From Okapia johnstoni (taxonomy: Eukaryota > Chordata > Mammalia > Artiodactyla > Giraffidae): a stretch of DNA of 64,000 nt. The notes under the pieces were generated by a model, which saw nothing but the letters and a program-made list of their open reading frames with translations, was not told the origin of the DNA and did no database searches. The stretch covers positions 58,828,730-58,892,729 of the forward strand of contig CM044317.1 of NCBI GenBank assembly GCA_024291935.2. The letters run 5' to 3'. The position numbers and the translations under genes were made by a program. Below are positions 35,355-47,123 of this stretch, piece after piece; within the stretch, counting starts at the first letter, position 1, and the number at the start of each line of letters is the position of its first letter.

Positions 35355-35835
35355 ATGGAATATGTCAGAATGTGTCAGTCAGGATAGGCTAGTTGTTCTG
35401 TGGTTTTAAACAAGCCAATTTCGATGGCTTAAAAAAAAAGTTTATATCCCTCACTTACATAGTGTGTTCATCACCGACTCAATGGACATGAGTTTGAATA
35501 AACTCTAGGATATAGTGAAGGACAGGAAGCCTGGCGTGCTGCAGTCCATGAGGTCACAAAGAGTCAAACACAACTTAGTGACTGAACAACAACAACATGG
35601 TGTGATCATTGCAGGGCAGCTGGGAGCTCAGCTCCGTGCACCTTCACTCTGGGACCCAGGCTGCCTGGAGAAGCCTCATGTGGCGCACGGCTGATGTCTG
35701 TGGGAGAGAGAGGATACAGAGCAGTGAACTGTGCACTGGCTTCCTCCTGAAAGCCACACACAGCCCTTCCCCTCACATGGTGTGGGAGAGAGCAGGTTAT
35801 TTGGCTGCATCCAACTTCAACAGGTGAGGAAGAGC
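35355..35835. repeat. Ancient interspersed repeat, split by a BovB tail
   Basis: GTCAGTCAGGATAGGCTAG and GATGGCTTAAAA lie before, and ACTCTGGGACCCAGGCTGCC and AACCACATGACGTG after, the BovB insertion. The phrases recall a widespread MER-type element; the family is unassigned. Confidence 0.45.
35457..35604 (+). mobile_element. BovB 3' tail with near-perfect target-site duplication
   Basis: The element at 35467-35594 spans CGACTCAATGGACATGAGT to GACTGAACAACAACA. It is bordered by ACATAGTGTG (35457-35466) and ACATGGTGTG (35595-35604). Truncated to 128 bp. Confidence 0.9.
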
Positions 35836-36184
35836 AACCACATGACGTGTTTAGGAAAATCAGACACACTCCATGGTCAGAACTGTCCCAGTGATCATGA
35901 CCAAGGAGGGGGAAAAAAAGCAAAGTAAAGGAGAAGGTATCTGGGGAGGTGGTGTCTACTTGATAGAGATGGTCAGAAACAGTCTGTCTGATGTGGTGAC
36001 ATCCAAGGAAAGACCTCGAGAGACAGAGAGAGTGGGGGTGGCTTCCTGTGGAGGATATAGCAAGGGCATAGGGTGCCTGGCATGTTGGAGGAGCAGCAAG
36101 GAAGTCTGGATGTTGGAGTGGGGTGAGCAAGGGGCAAGCTGGAGAAAAGTAGGGCAGAGACGTAGAGCAAGTTGTGGGACACAA

Positions 36185-36430
36185 GCCAGCACCTTGCTGT
36201 AAGGGCTGTGGCTGTTGTAGGGTGCTGTAAAGACGTGATCTGACTGAGATTTTGAAAGGATCCTGTGGCCCCTGTGAGGGTTGAAGCAGGGAGGAGTTGA
36301 GAGGCTCTTGCAATAAATCAAATAAGGCTAGAGAGGGGCCAGTGCTCAGGTTCTGGATGTAGTTTGAAGGTAGAACCAACAGAATTTGCCAATGTATTGC
36401 TGGAAGAGAAAGAGAGGATTTGAGGTTGAC
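36185..36430. repeat. Ancient interspersed repeat
   Basis: GACGTGATCTGACTGAGATT, GGCTCTTGCAATAAATCAAA and GATGTAGTTTGAAGGTAGAA are phrases of a dispersed mammalian repeat, possibly a continuation of the one at 35190-35350. Confidence 0.45.
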
Positions 36431-36473
36431 AAGAAAGGTTTGTTTCTTCTGGTAATCCCCGGATACACATAAG

Positions 36474-36579
36474 GACTACTCACGTGACTTTTTTTTTTTT
36501 TTTTTTTTTTAGTTGGGGGCTAATTACTTTACAATATTGTAGTAGTTTTTGCCATACATTGACTACTCACGTGACTTTT
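36474..36579 (-). mobile_element. Very short L1-BT insertion, antisense, 19-bp target-site duplication
   Basis: The inserted 68 bp (36493-36560) consist of a poly(T) run and the start of an antisense L1-BT 3' UTR (AGTTGGGGGCTAATTACTTT, GCCATACATT). The duplication GACTACTCACGTGACTTTT is perfect (36474-36492, 36561-36579). Confidence 0.93.
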
Positions 36580-37557
36580 GAGAATCTTTGAATTTGGCAA
36601 AATCATGTAACATACAACATCTCCCTGCAAATGAGTTGAGAGTTGAACAGCCAACTGGACCTATGGATGCTGGGCAGTCAGCTTGTTTCATAGACCAGCT
36701 GAGGGACTTCTCTCCCTCACTGGCCCAGTATCCAGTCTCTCTTAAGGTTTTGATGCACATTACTTTGTAAAACCAGAGATGTAAGCTTCCTAATTACAAG
36801 CAAAACAGGGGCTTATGACTGAGTCACCCCAACCTCATCCCAGCCCTCCATTCCTCTGTGAACCTCAGATATCACTACCAAGAACTTAAGCCATACAACA
36901 CAAGATCTATCCTCAATAGACGCTGGTATAGTGATGTGACACCGATTCTCCTAAAAACAGGTTGAACAGAAATCTTAATAAGTACAATAAACAACACATG
37001 GTTTCTGAATAGTGTTTTCCCCCTTTCTGCTCACCCTGTCTTCCCGTCATGTGGCTCTCTTCCTCACCACCACCTGTTAAACGGCCACTAGAGCCCCCTA
37101 CTACAATCTCTTGGGTCTTCTCCAGCTTAGAAGAGCACAAGTTGAATGCCAAGTTTGCCGACTATAATGGAATGAATAAGTAAAAGTGTTTTTTAAAACA
37201 GCGATTTATAATCAAAAGTATTTGTATTGTAATCAAAATTATTTGTTCATTCGAAAAAAAATCTTCTTGAACTCCTACTATATGCCACCTCCTCTTCTAT
37301 GCACTAGAGGCACAGCTATGAATAGAACATGTAAGTAATTTATAGTTGAAAACAAGGAAAGCATAGAAGAGTATTAAGATAAACTTGCCACTAACTCACC
37401 GCTGAAGCATCTTAGTATATAACACTGCTAGTAACATCTTGGTGCCTAGTCTTTTCTAAGCATACCTATTATTCCTTCTTGCTTTTTGAATAAAATTTAC
37501 AACTTTAGACTTATGCAGTACATTTCTTTCTTTAAAATTTTTTCTTCTTATAAAAAC
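36580..37557. other. Stretch without recognised feature
   Basis: Non-coding, no transposon recognised. Confidence 0.45.
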
Positions 37558-37612
37558 AAATCATAGCAGATGCTCAGTAAATATTTGTTGAATGAATGAA
37601 TGAATGAATTAT
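37558..37612 (+). mobile_element. L2 3' terminus
   Basis: ATGCTCAGTAAATATTTGTT followed by GAATGAATGAATGAATGAAT is the L2 3' tail. Confidence 0.7.
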
Positions 37613-37789
37613 AGAAACTTAGTAGAATACAGAAAAGCAAAAAATCAAAAATGAATGTCACCAATAATACCACTACTAAGAAATAATACCACTATTAGTA
37701 GTTTGGGTTGTTCAGTAAGGTTTCAAATAACCAACATATTTTTATGACATCACTTCACAATAAATGAATATTTTGTAAATGACAGCTTT

Positions 37790-37945
37790 CTCTTTTTTAC
37801 TAATTACAAAAGCAACCATGCCATTGTAGATATTTTGGAAAATACTGAAAACCACAAAAGGAAAAACTAGTAGTCCCACTGCCCAGAGAATGCTGCTGTT
37901 AGCATTCTCCAATCTTTTTGGAAATTTTTTTCCAATTTTTTTTTT
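37790..37945. repeat. L1M-like 3' UTR fossil
   Basis: ATTACAAAAGCAACCATGCC, GAAAATACTGAAAACCACAA and GTCCCACTGCCCAGAGAAT recall an old L1M 3' region. Family uncertain. Confidence 0.4.
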
Positions 37946-37952
37946 TTTTTGA

Positions 37953-38130
37953 GCGGTACAGTAGATTAGTTAAGAGCCTGGTCAAGTTACTCAGCCTCTC
38001 TGAGCCTCAGATTCCTCATCTGTAAAATGATACTAGTAATATCCACTTTGTAAGATTGGTGTGAAATTTAAATGAGATAAGATATACAAACTGCTTAGTT
38101 CAACATCTTACACATACTAAGTGCTCAATA
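37953..38130 (+). mobile_element. MIR SINE fossil
   Basis: CAAGTTACTCAGCCTCTCTG, AGCCTCAGATTCCTCATCTG and TGTAAAATGATACTAG give an unambiguous MIR core, ending TACTAAGTGCTCAATATG. Confidence 0.85.
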
Positions 38131-38264
38131 TGGGAACTCTTACCATTTTGCAAGATATTCCTACAGAGTTGGTCAAACTTCATATATGCATTTTTTATCC
38201 CTTTTTTTTTAAAAAAAAAAAAGAAACAACATTCCTCAATCTCATTAAATTTTAAATTTTGAGA

Positions 38265-38470
38265 CAATCTCACATTTTCAGAAAAGTTGCAAGTACAAAG
38301 ACCTTTTCACCCCTGAAACATTGCAAGGAAGCTGTTAATTTGATTCCTCTATCACTCTTGAATATCATAGTGCATGTTGACTCAGAGGCATTCCCCTACA
38401 ATTCCAGTGCAAACAGCAAAATTAGGAAATTAGTATTGGTACATCGGGATCTAGTCCTAAAACTCCAGTA
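38265..38470. repeat. Possible L1M fossil
   Basis: TTTTCAGAAAAGTTGCAAG and CAGAGGCATTCCCCTACAAT resemble an old L1M region; weak. Confidence 0.3.
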
Positions 38471-40197
38471 GTCAAGTTTCTTCATGGCTGAATGACATAC
38501 TTTGTAACAAAAGGATTCCAGTTCTGAACCATACCATGAAACTATTCCTCACATCTCCCTAGTTTCCTTCAGTCTGGACTAGTTCGTTCCTTCATCTTTA
38601 CTTGACTTTAATATCTTTGAAACTTTGAAAGAATATGGGGCAGTTGTTTCATGCAATGTCCCTCAACATGTATGTGATGTTTTCTCACAATTATGTCTTT
38701 ATCAGCAATACCACACAGAAGTGATGCTATGTTCTCTGCTTATTGTACCTTACTAGGAAACAGACCTGCTTTGTACAACAACTTGTGCTGGACCACTGGA
38801 TCACCTTCCTACACAGACACTCATCTCACCCCACCTGGGCTCTGAAATATCCTCTTCAGCCTGCCTGGATGCCAACATCTTGCACTAGGCTATTCCTTTG
38901 CAAGAACACTCCCCTCGCCCTACGTGAGCTCTGAAACCTCCTGCTGGGCTATCCCTCCCACCCTCAATCCTCAGCCCACCTGGGCCATCCCATGCTGGGC
39001 CACCCTCTCAGCCTGCTGCGGCTCTGAGGCTGAGCTAAGCTGGGCCTCTGTAGGAGTGGCCTTCTCCTCCCACATGCTTTTCTGGTGCTCTCATTCTATA
39101 AAGATTAATATTATCTGTGAATAATCAAAGTGCTTCCTCAAACTAGAGGTCTGTGTATTATTGATGATCCATCGGTAATAACTTATTTTTATTTCAATGA
39201 TGATCTAAAAAAACTTACATTATAAAATATAAGTGTATCTGGGATGTTCATTTTACAACCACGTTTAGTGTTGGTGCTTTGTGTTTAAAATTGTGTTGGT
39301 ACCACATGATTATTAATGTGGCAATATTTAACTTTTAAAGTGTCGGTAGTCTTTAGATTGGCATTTCTGGCATCAAAATGCAAAAACCATCTTAATTTCT
39401 GTTTGATAAAAATTATATCGAGTTATCCTACCAACTAAAAAGCTAAAACTGCTCTTTTTCAGTGATAAGATTTGTGTCTTCTTTTATTTAATAAATTAAT
39501 CTTGACTTTCCATCATAAAAATAACCATGCTACTTTAATTGTCACAGGCTAATGAGAAAAGAACCAGGCTGGCTGACTTCATACACAAATGATACGTTAT
39601 GCAAAGTGAAGGCCAAATGAATCATGGCACCACTACAAAGGAAGCTTTATAGAAGTTCAAATAAAGGAAAGTGGAGAGAAAATTGAGTCGTTACAGGTCT
39701 CTTGGTATCATAGGTTGAACTCAAAAGAAGCTAGGCAAAATAGCCACTTTATTCAGATTATTGGCAGATGTGTTTTTGTGTGTTGTGTTTATTTTATACA
39801 ACATATCAGCTTGCAAATATTCTCTGTGAATAACTTTTTTTAGGAGCATTAAAAAAATAATTATAAATATTATATTTTGGAGAAAATCATTTTTAGATGG
39901 ATTGGACCAAGTAAAATAATCAACTGATGGTTTCAAATGAGTAACCTGATAGAAGGAAAAATTACAGTAATGATATAGTAATGGTAATGAATCAAAGGAC
40001 CATCCATTCTGCTCAAAAATCAAATATTTAAGTCAACAACTGAAACACAAAATGCATAAAACCATCTTATTGTACTTTTATAATTATCTGTATAAACTAT
40101 AATTAAATCTAACATTGGCAACTTAGTTTCAGCAAAATTTTACTTTTATACTAAATTAGTGTTTTTTATTTTAATTTATCTGATGATCTTGTTTATA
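38471..40197. other. Stretch without recognised transposon
   Basis: It contains a GC-rich island (38780-39070) with irregularly repeated CTGGGC/CTGAGC words, then long AT-rich sequence. No exon recognised. Confidence 0.4.
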
Positions 40198-40350
40198 TCT
40201 AACTTGTTAAAAAAATTTTCTTTTTGGCAACACCATACTGGTTCTGGGACCTTAGCTGGGGGGATGGGGGGGTTGAACCCATGCCCCCTGCAGGGCAAGT
40301 GCAGAGTCCTAACCCCTGGACTGCCAGGGAATTCCCTCTAACTTGTTAAA
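40198..40350 (-). mobile_element. CHR-type SINE, antisense, with 14-bp target-site duplication
   Basis: The element at 40212-40336 ends GGACTGCCAGGGAATTCCC. The perfect duplication TCTAACTTGTTAAA lies at 40198-40211 and 40337-40350. Confidence 0.95.
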
Positions 40351-40364
40351 TTTGATTTTTTTCT

Positions 40365-40500
40365 GGTAGTTTGTTTTAATTGTGGTTGAAAAGACCCCAC
40401 ATAATACAAAATTTACCATCTTAACCATTTTTAAGTGTACAGCTTGGTAGTGTTGAATGTCCTCACACTTTGTGTACTACAAATGTCTAGAACTTTTTCA
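40365..40500. repeat. L1M-like fossil
   Basis: ACAAAATTTACCATCTTAAC and CATTTTTAAGTGTACAGCTT are phrases common in old L1 elements. Confidence 0.5.
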
Positions 40501-40673
40501 CTCTGTGTTCTTATAGTTTTTAAAGAGATCTATGTAAAAAGCATTTATATCTATATATTGGCACATATTTAAGGAACAATATGTTCCTTAAATGAAAGTT
40601 ATTTAAATCAGCATGGGGGAGTTCTCAAGAGAATTTCCTTTTGGAAATAAAAGGAGGAGGTCTAAGAAATGCT

Positions 40674-40761
40674 AATCAACGGACAGGGAGTCCTGGTGTG
40701 CTGCAGTGCACGAGGTCGCAAAGACACTGACACGACTGAGCTGAGCAACAACTGAATCAAC
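40674..40761 (+). mobile_element. BovB 3' tail fragment
   Basis: GGACAGGGAGTCCTGGTGTG to GACACGACTGAGCTGAGCAA is a strongly truncated BovB end. A short AATCAAC duplication flanks it (40674-40680, 40755-40761). Confidence 0.88.
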
Positions 40762-41224
40762 ATGGTAACTATCTTTCAATCTAAATGTTTGCTGCACCCC
40801 ACCCCCGCTTTCCTCCCTGGCTAGATAGTTCACAGCAGACACATTTCTTGGAAAAGCAGAGCTAGAGGAAAGCATAGCAGTCATCCCCATCCAAATTCAA
40901 AACTTCCTTTTTCAAGTAATAGGTATAATGTGAACACAAAACTGCCTTTCAAATTACTTTTTAAAATAGTTTCAAATCCATTATCCTATTTTTGAGGCCT
41001 CACTATGAATCTCTATAGTTAGTTCCTTTCATGTCAAACCTCATTGCCAAGTTTTACGTGTTATACCTCTAAACATCCAAGCCAGGGCTGCTGGCTCCCT
41101 GCTCCTTAGCAAGATTCTGGAGGGAAGTAGTCTGTCTCCAGATGCCGTGGTTGTTCTGGGTCTGCTGTGACTTCTTGCAGATCTTATTAAAACAAACTGT
41201 GCTGGTGAGCTTCTCTGAAAACCT

Positions 41225-41640
41225 AGATGGAAGGATCTTGCCTGGCGGTCTAGTGGTCATTGAGTGTTGGGGGAGGCTGACTTTGATCCCTGCTCAAGGA
41301 ACTAGATCCAATATATATGTGTATGTGTGTGTGTGTGTTAGTTGCTCACCTGTGTCAGACACTCTGAGACCCCATGGACTGTAACCCACCAGGCTCCTCT
41401 GTCCATGGAATTCTCCAGGCAAGAATACCTGAGTGGGTAGCTTTTCCCTTCTCCAGGGGCTCTTCCTGACCTAAGGATTGAACCCAGGTGTCCTGTATTG
41501 CAGGCACATTCTTTACTGTCTGAGCCACGGGGAAAGCCCAGATCCCACACGCCACAACTAAAAGTCCCACGTGCTGCAGCTAAAGATCCCATGTACCACA
41601 GCTAAGACCCGGCCCAGTCAAATAAATTAAAAAAAAAAAT
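41225..41640 (+). mobile_element. CHR-type SINE, split by a Bov-tA
   Basis: The left half (41225-41312) carries CTTGCCTGGCGGTCTAGTGG and GATCCCTGCTCAAGGAACTA; the right half (41541-41640) carries AGATCCCACACGCCACAACT and an A-rich tail. The split falls at AGATCC, repeated on both sides. Confidence 0.85.
41338..41540 (-). mobile_element. Bov-tA SINE, antisense, nested in a CHR SINE
   Basis: It runs from GTTAGTTGCTCACCTGTGTC to GAGCCACGGGGAAAGCCC on the plus strand. A TA/TG microsatellite (41311-41337) sits at its tail end. Confidence 0.93.
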
Positions 41641-41837
41641 AAATCAGAAAAAAAAAAAAGCTAAATGGAAGTTTTCAACTGAGAAGCTCATAAGCTGACT
41701 TCTGAGGTTTCATTTTTAAACTGAAAGTCTGTTTTTAGGATTTGCCATTTGACTTTTTAGAAATAAGAAAAGATTCAAAGTTCCCATAAATAATCATTCA
41801 TTATGAGGTAGAAAACAAGAAGGGCAAGAAATGAAGG

Positions 41838-42035
41838 ATTATTATTTACTACATGCCAGGCACTGTTCTACAATATTTGTATCATCCATCTTCCCTTATC
41901 CTGATAACCTCCCTAGGAGTTCTGTTGTCCCCATTACAATGGCTGAGACTCTGAGAGGTAAAATAACTTGTGTCTAAGAACACACAACTTGTAAGTGAAC
42001 CGAGATTCAAACTCAGGTGTGTCTGATTACCACTC
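41838..42035 (-). mobile_element. MIR SINE fossil, antisense
   Basis: CTACATGCCAGGCACTGTTC, GAGAGGTAAAATAACTTGTG and GATTCAAACTCAGGTGTGTC are the reverse MIR consensus, nearly complete. Confidence 0.85.
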
Positions 42036-43532
42036 ACTCAAGTACAAAACACGTCAAGACACATCACAGACCAAGCCGGTCAGTGTTTTCTGCCACAGAT
42101 GTTGTTTGAGCATGTTAGACAATGCCTGTACTCATTCATGGAGAGAGTCTCTCTGTCCATTCCAGCACGTTATCATTCTCTGCTCTCTGGCTCAGTTACT
42201 TGTATATTTAGCTGGTAGGATCAACTTCAAACATTCTCTACACCCTACCCAACAGAGTGCATGAATCCCTTTGCTCTCTCTGAGGTGATCCCAGCACCAG
42301 CTAGGTCTTTCCCCCAACCCCCAGATGTAAATAGCACTTCCTCACCTTGCCACTACCTACAGTGTTGCCTGGCCCTTCTTGAGGCGTGTGTCTAGGCTGC
42401 TCTTTACAGAGGACTGATATATGCCCTGTGGGCTGCACTGTCATTTATTGGCTTAATGTGCACACTCTATGATGCATTTTTATACTTTCCCATTTCTTAC
42501 ATTCTGTCTCCTAACTCAGATCTCATTTACATGGTGATTTATAGGGACTCTGAATATTATAATCTAAAAGGTGTATGTGTTTAGGAGGAGTGAGCACATC
42601 TCCTATTTATTAGGAAAAATCTCCAATCTCACACTGCTTTGAAGATCTGACCTTGAAACTGCATAACGAGAGCTCAGTCCCCGGTAATATGAGGACCAGG
42701 GAAAAGGGATCAGCTGGCCCAACTTGCTTAGCTTCTACTGTATGCTGCCTTGGGTTTTCTCTTCTCACAGGATGGCCTAGCTCCTCAGATTTTAAATAGT
42801 TGGAGGGCAACAGCATGTCTCACCAATCCTTGTGCCAAGCGGAGCCCCCTGCACATAGTAGGCATTTAATAAGTAATTGGAGGTTGGTTGCCGGTCTGTG
42901 ACTGTTGCTTAAATCTCCCCATCCCCACACCGCACCCCTGACCCTTCTGGTTTAGCTTTTGCAGGACAGTTTCATTAGAAATGGTAACATGATGAATCAG
43001 AACTCGCAAGCTCACACTGGGTTATCAGAAACTTCCCCTTCGTGTGTCTTTTCAAAGAATAAGTATATGCTGGTATCCAAAGACCTAGTTTAGAATCTTG
43101 AATTTCAAAAGTTTGAATGTGGGAAGCCCCTGCTCATCCACTTTTGAATGACCCCCCACACACCCTTAAGCCTACCTCACAGCCTGGTTTAGTGCCTGGC
43201 CTTGGTGATGCCACTTTGCCTGAGAGGGTTCGTGCATGAAGTGCATGAAATCGTTTCCACACTGACACCATAGCTTAAATCCATTCTTCAGGCCACTTTT
43301 TCTTACTGGGCTTAAAGATCAGGCGATGCATGAAGGGGCGGCCGGGGTGCTATCTGGGGGGATAGGTCTCTACAGAGGGGCAGGAGCTGATGTGGGCCAT
43401 CTTATTGGAGGAAAGAAAGAAGCAGGGGGTGCAGGGTAGTGCTGCAGAGCAGTAACTGCTGCCTGAGTTTTGGACACAGCTGGTGGCACAATTCTTCTTG
43501 AGTTGGATGTTTTGCCCAAACCTAGTGTAAAA
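42036..43532. other. Stretch with only a trace repeat
   Basis: Apart from an L2 3' end scrap (42828-42895, CACATAGTAGGCATTTAATA) I recognise nothing. No exon-like frame. Confidence 0.45.
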
Positions 43533-43750
43533 CTGGACTTCCCTGGTGGCTCAGATGGTAAAGAATCTGCCTGCAATGCAGAAGACCCAGGTTCAATCCC
43601 TGGGTTGGGAAGATCTCCTGGAGAAGGAAATGACAGCCCACTCCGGTATCCTTGCCTAGAGAATTCCGTGGACAGAGGAGCCTGGTGGGCTACAGTCCAC
43701 GGGGTCACAAAGAGTCAGACATGACTGAGCAACTAACTTCACTTTCAGAA
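43533..43750 (+). mobile_element. Bov-tA SINE
   Basis: GGACTTCCCTGGTGGCTCAG, the Bov-A body and GACTGAGCAACTAACTTCAC form a full-length, little-decayed copy. Confidence 0.95.
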
Positions 43751-46700
43751 AGAATTGTCGCTGTCCTAAGAGCCTGTTATGAATGAGCATCTTGTTTTGA
43801 AACTCAATTTGAAGCCAGAGTGGAGGTTTTCCTTTAGTCACAAAGTGAGAGCAATGAAAATAGGACCATCCTGCTGTGTTGGTTTTGGCCTTGGAACAAT
43901 ACAGTGTCAACTTTTCTTTCTGATTTAGGATTTTACAAAATTTCCATATTTTGTGTACATTACGGACATGAGAGTCTGTCACCTCAAACCCCATCTCAGA
44001 TGGATTTAAAGCTCAGAGAAACAGCAGCTCTCTGCAAGTTTCTGAGTAACTGAACTTTGTTATAGCAACAGACTGGGAGATAGAATCAGTTAATCCCTGA
44101 ACTCAAGGAACCCTTGGCCCATGTCCCAGATAACACAAGATACTGAAAACTGGTCCGATCCCAGACTCACCTAAACACATTTCTCCTCTCTCTGGAAGAA
44201 TGCAGCTTTTGACCACCGCCAGCAAGAGAGCCCCACCTCTCCATCACACTGTTGTACGCCTGAGCAGGCGGATTTCTGGGCTGGGCATCACCTGGAAGGT
44301 GGCAAAGGCCAGACAGGTACCTGTAGCCCAGCTGCTGGTCAGCGATGAGGCTGGCGGCCAAGCCGAGTGCCAGCTTTTCAAAAACAGCCCTTTTGATAAC
44401 ACTGATTACATTTCCCTCACCAGAGCCTTGGGCTGATTGAGCAACAGCCAGCTTTTCCCGGTAACAAAGAGGAGGGGAAAGTAATCCAAACACAGGTTTT
44501 ATTATAAAAACCTGGGAGTGAGAGAAGTCTGTTTATTCTGTAAGATAACACACCTGCTCAGGGCCCCGGAGGCTCATTTCCATCAGTTGCCATGGCAAAC
44601 TCATTATACTTCAAGGCCATGTGGCTTTGTTTCCTTTTGAGATCTGGTCCTTGTCCTACCTTTCCTAACAACTCCAGCACAATGACATGAGGCCTGCGAC
44701 AGCATAATTGATTTCTCCTTCCCTCTATCAACAGTTCACATTTGCTGGGCACAGGACTGAGCCTGCCTCCTCCTTTGAACTCCTAGCTCACCATGAAGGC
44801 ATGCTTCAGAGAGCCGTCCTCATTAACATTCCAGGTCCCCCTTCCCTGTCAGCAATAAACAAGCCCCGCATCAATGGCCTCCTTCCTTCCAGCTTTACAA
44901 ACGAGTGGCTCAGTTCCCTGTCTCGCTGCCGATCCAGGTGCCCGGGAGTACAATGCGGGGCTGAGAAGCACGCGGGAGGGACTAAAAATAGAACAGCAGT
45001 TTTGGCCGCATACCAGAGCAGCTACTTCATCTCAACTTGCTTTGCACACTAAGCTTAATGGGATCCATCAGGCATGAGTTCTCTCGCCCTCCCTCTCTCT
45101 TTCCCCCGCTGCCATCTACCATCAGCACCTTCCTGGTGAAGGGAGCCAAGGGAGGTCAGGCAAAGGACAACAAGCCTGTGACCTCCTGGTCTTAGTTCAC
45201 AGGTCCTGGGAGACACAGGGGCTGCAATTACTCCTTCCATATAAATGTTTCTGGAAAAGAGCAGGCAGGTCCAAACCACGGTCACCTTTGCCCAGGTACA
45301 TGCTGATCCAAGACTTCCATTGTTTAGCAAAGGCTCAAATATCACTTCCTAAACACCTGTGTAAGCGTAACCGACTCAGACACTCCTTGGGAGATTCAGT
45401 AGAGAACTGAACTACACTGAGCATTCCCCTTGCAGGTCCCACCTGCTTGGCTTGAGGCTAAAGATTTGGGAGCAAAAGCATGGCACAGATGGAGGGGCTG
45501 TGGCACACGTGGATGGGTTGGCAGCACGTGACTGCCCAGGGTCTTTGAAAGCCTCCCACCAGCATCTCATGATTCTATCTGAAAGCCTTTTGCAATAGAA
45601 AATGAAACAAATGAGTATGAAGTTAGGAACATGCTGTCCTGCCTGGGCACCAGGCCTTCCCAAACGCCAGCTGTGTTGAATGAGCCAGGCTCCTGTATGT
45701 TGTTGACGTTCGTCTCTTCCCAAAGCCTCCCCCCTACCCACAGGAGAGGCGGCCAGACCCATCCATTTCTCATCGCTTCATCTGAAAGGTAGTCCAGGCG
45801 TTCCAAACAGTTATGTATCACTCCAACCAGGGTCACTCTTACAGAATCAGAAGAGGGGAGAGGGGAAAAAATAAAAAAGGAGGGAGGGCAAGATGACTAT
45901 CACAGTATTAAAAAATAAAAACCTTTGCTTTGTGGTTGTTTTGGAAGTTGACAGATACAACAAAAAGAAACCAATCTCCTAGCAGGTTTTGTCTGTAGGC
46001 TTCTGGAAGGTGTCAAGGTCTTTTCAACTGTGCCTCAGTTTCCTGGACTAGCAGGATAAAATAAATATGCCAAACGACTTCAGGAAAAGTCACACTCCAT
46101 GTAATCACAACCATAATTAATCCCCCAAAGAATTTCCCACAGAACGAGTTGCAACGTGATCATTTAATCCTTCAGCCACCGAGGTGCAGCTTCCCTCAGG
46201 CCTCCTATGTTCATGAGGCTCAGTTTGCCTCCAGGAGATACTGGGTCATTTGCTGAATAAATCTACCTTCAAGCCCCAGAAAAGTTCTAGGTTCGCAGAA
46301 TAAATGTTTGCAGATGGGCAGCCAGGGTATCTGGCTTCTAGCCCGAGGATGAGGCTTTGACGGAGCCACGGTCTCTCTGTACCCCGCTTTTCTCATGCGT
46401 AAAGCAAAACTGTAAAGGTGCGTGAGTTCTAGGTCCCTTCCAGACCAAAGACTCCGGGGCAGAGGTAAATGATACAAGAATTAAATTTCTATTGGTGATT
46501 TCATTCATCCTTTTTGGTTTGGGTGGTGTTTATTGGTTGGTGGGCCTGGACACAACTATTTATCTTGAAAAATACTGCATGATTCTTCAAGAGAAGAGGC
46601 ATTTGTTCTTCGTGGGACATTTTCCCACAGTCTCACCTTCCTTCTCTTTCATTTGCCCCTAGGAGGTGGGTCTCACCGATTCTTCTTGGTGAATTAGGAA

Positions 46701-47123
46701 GAAACAGAAAGATCCTGTGTTTTGAGAGACTTTCTGGATTATTTCCCAGTGATCACAGGGCTTTGCATTTCATTTGGCAAACATGATGGTGACAGTGGGG
46801 CATTTGGCAAAGTGGATGAGGTGGTTGATGAAGTGACTGAGGTTTAAGAAGAACGCTCTTGGCAAAATATCACGAACCAAGTTCTGGAATGTTCAAAATG
46901 GAGAGCTTGCCTCTCTTGCGGACATGACTCTGAGAAAAACCCAGTCTTTAAATAGGTGATTTATTTAATAGGAAGCAAAGAAAAAGGGTATCAACAATTT
47001 TTCTGAGCACTGAGCTGAGAAAGACTTTGTAGTCTAATACTTTGACTATAGCCATGAACTGAGATGTCTTTGAATAATACAGAAGTTAAACAGATGCTTT
47101 GGAACTAGTCACTGGAATTAAAA
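43751..47123. other. Repeat-poor block downstream of TRAF3IP2
   Basis: About 3.4 kb without a recognised transposon, the longest such stretch in the window. It includes a palindromic RFX-like motif at 44586-44600. No exon recognised; open frames up to 116 codons look like chance. Confidence 0.5.
44586..44600. promoter_or_regulatory. Palindromic RFX/X-box-like motif
   Basis: GTTGCCATGGCAAAC contains the 12-bp perfect palindrome TTGCCATGGCAA and matches the RFX X-box half-sites with one departure from GTTGCCATGGCAAC. Function is inferred from the motif alone. Confidence 0.35.

Noticed and set aside
35606..36379. 257-codon minus-strand open frame, the longest in the window
   Set aside because: It runs through ancient interspersed repeats next to a BovB insertion, has no recognisable domain, and shows low-complexity leucine/serine/proline composition typical of a chance frame.
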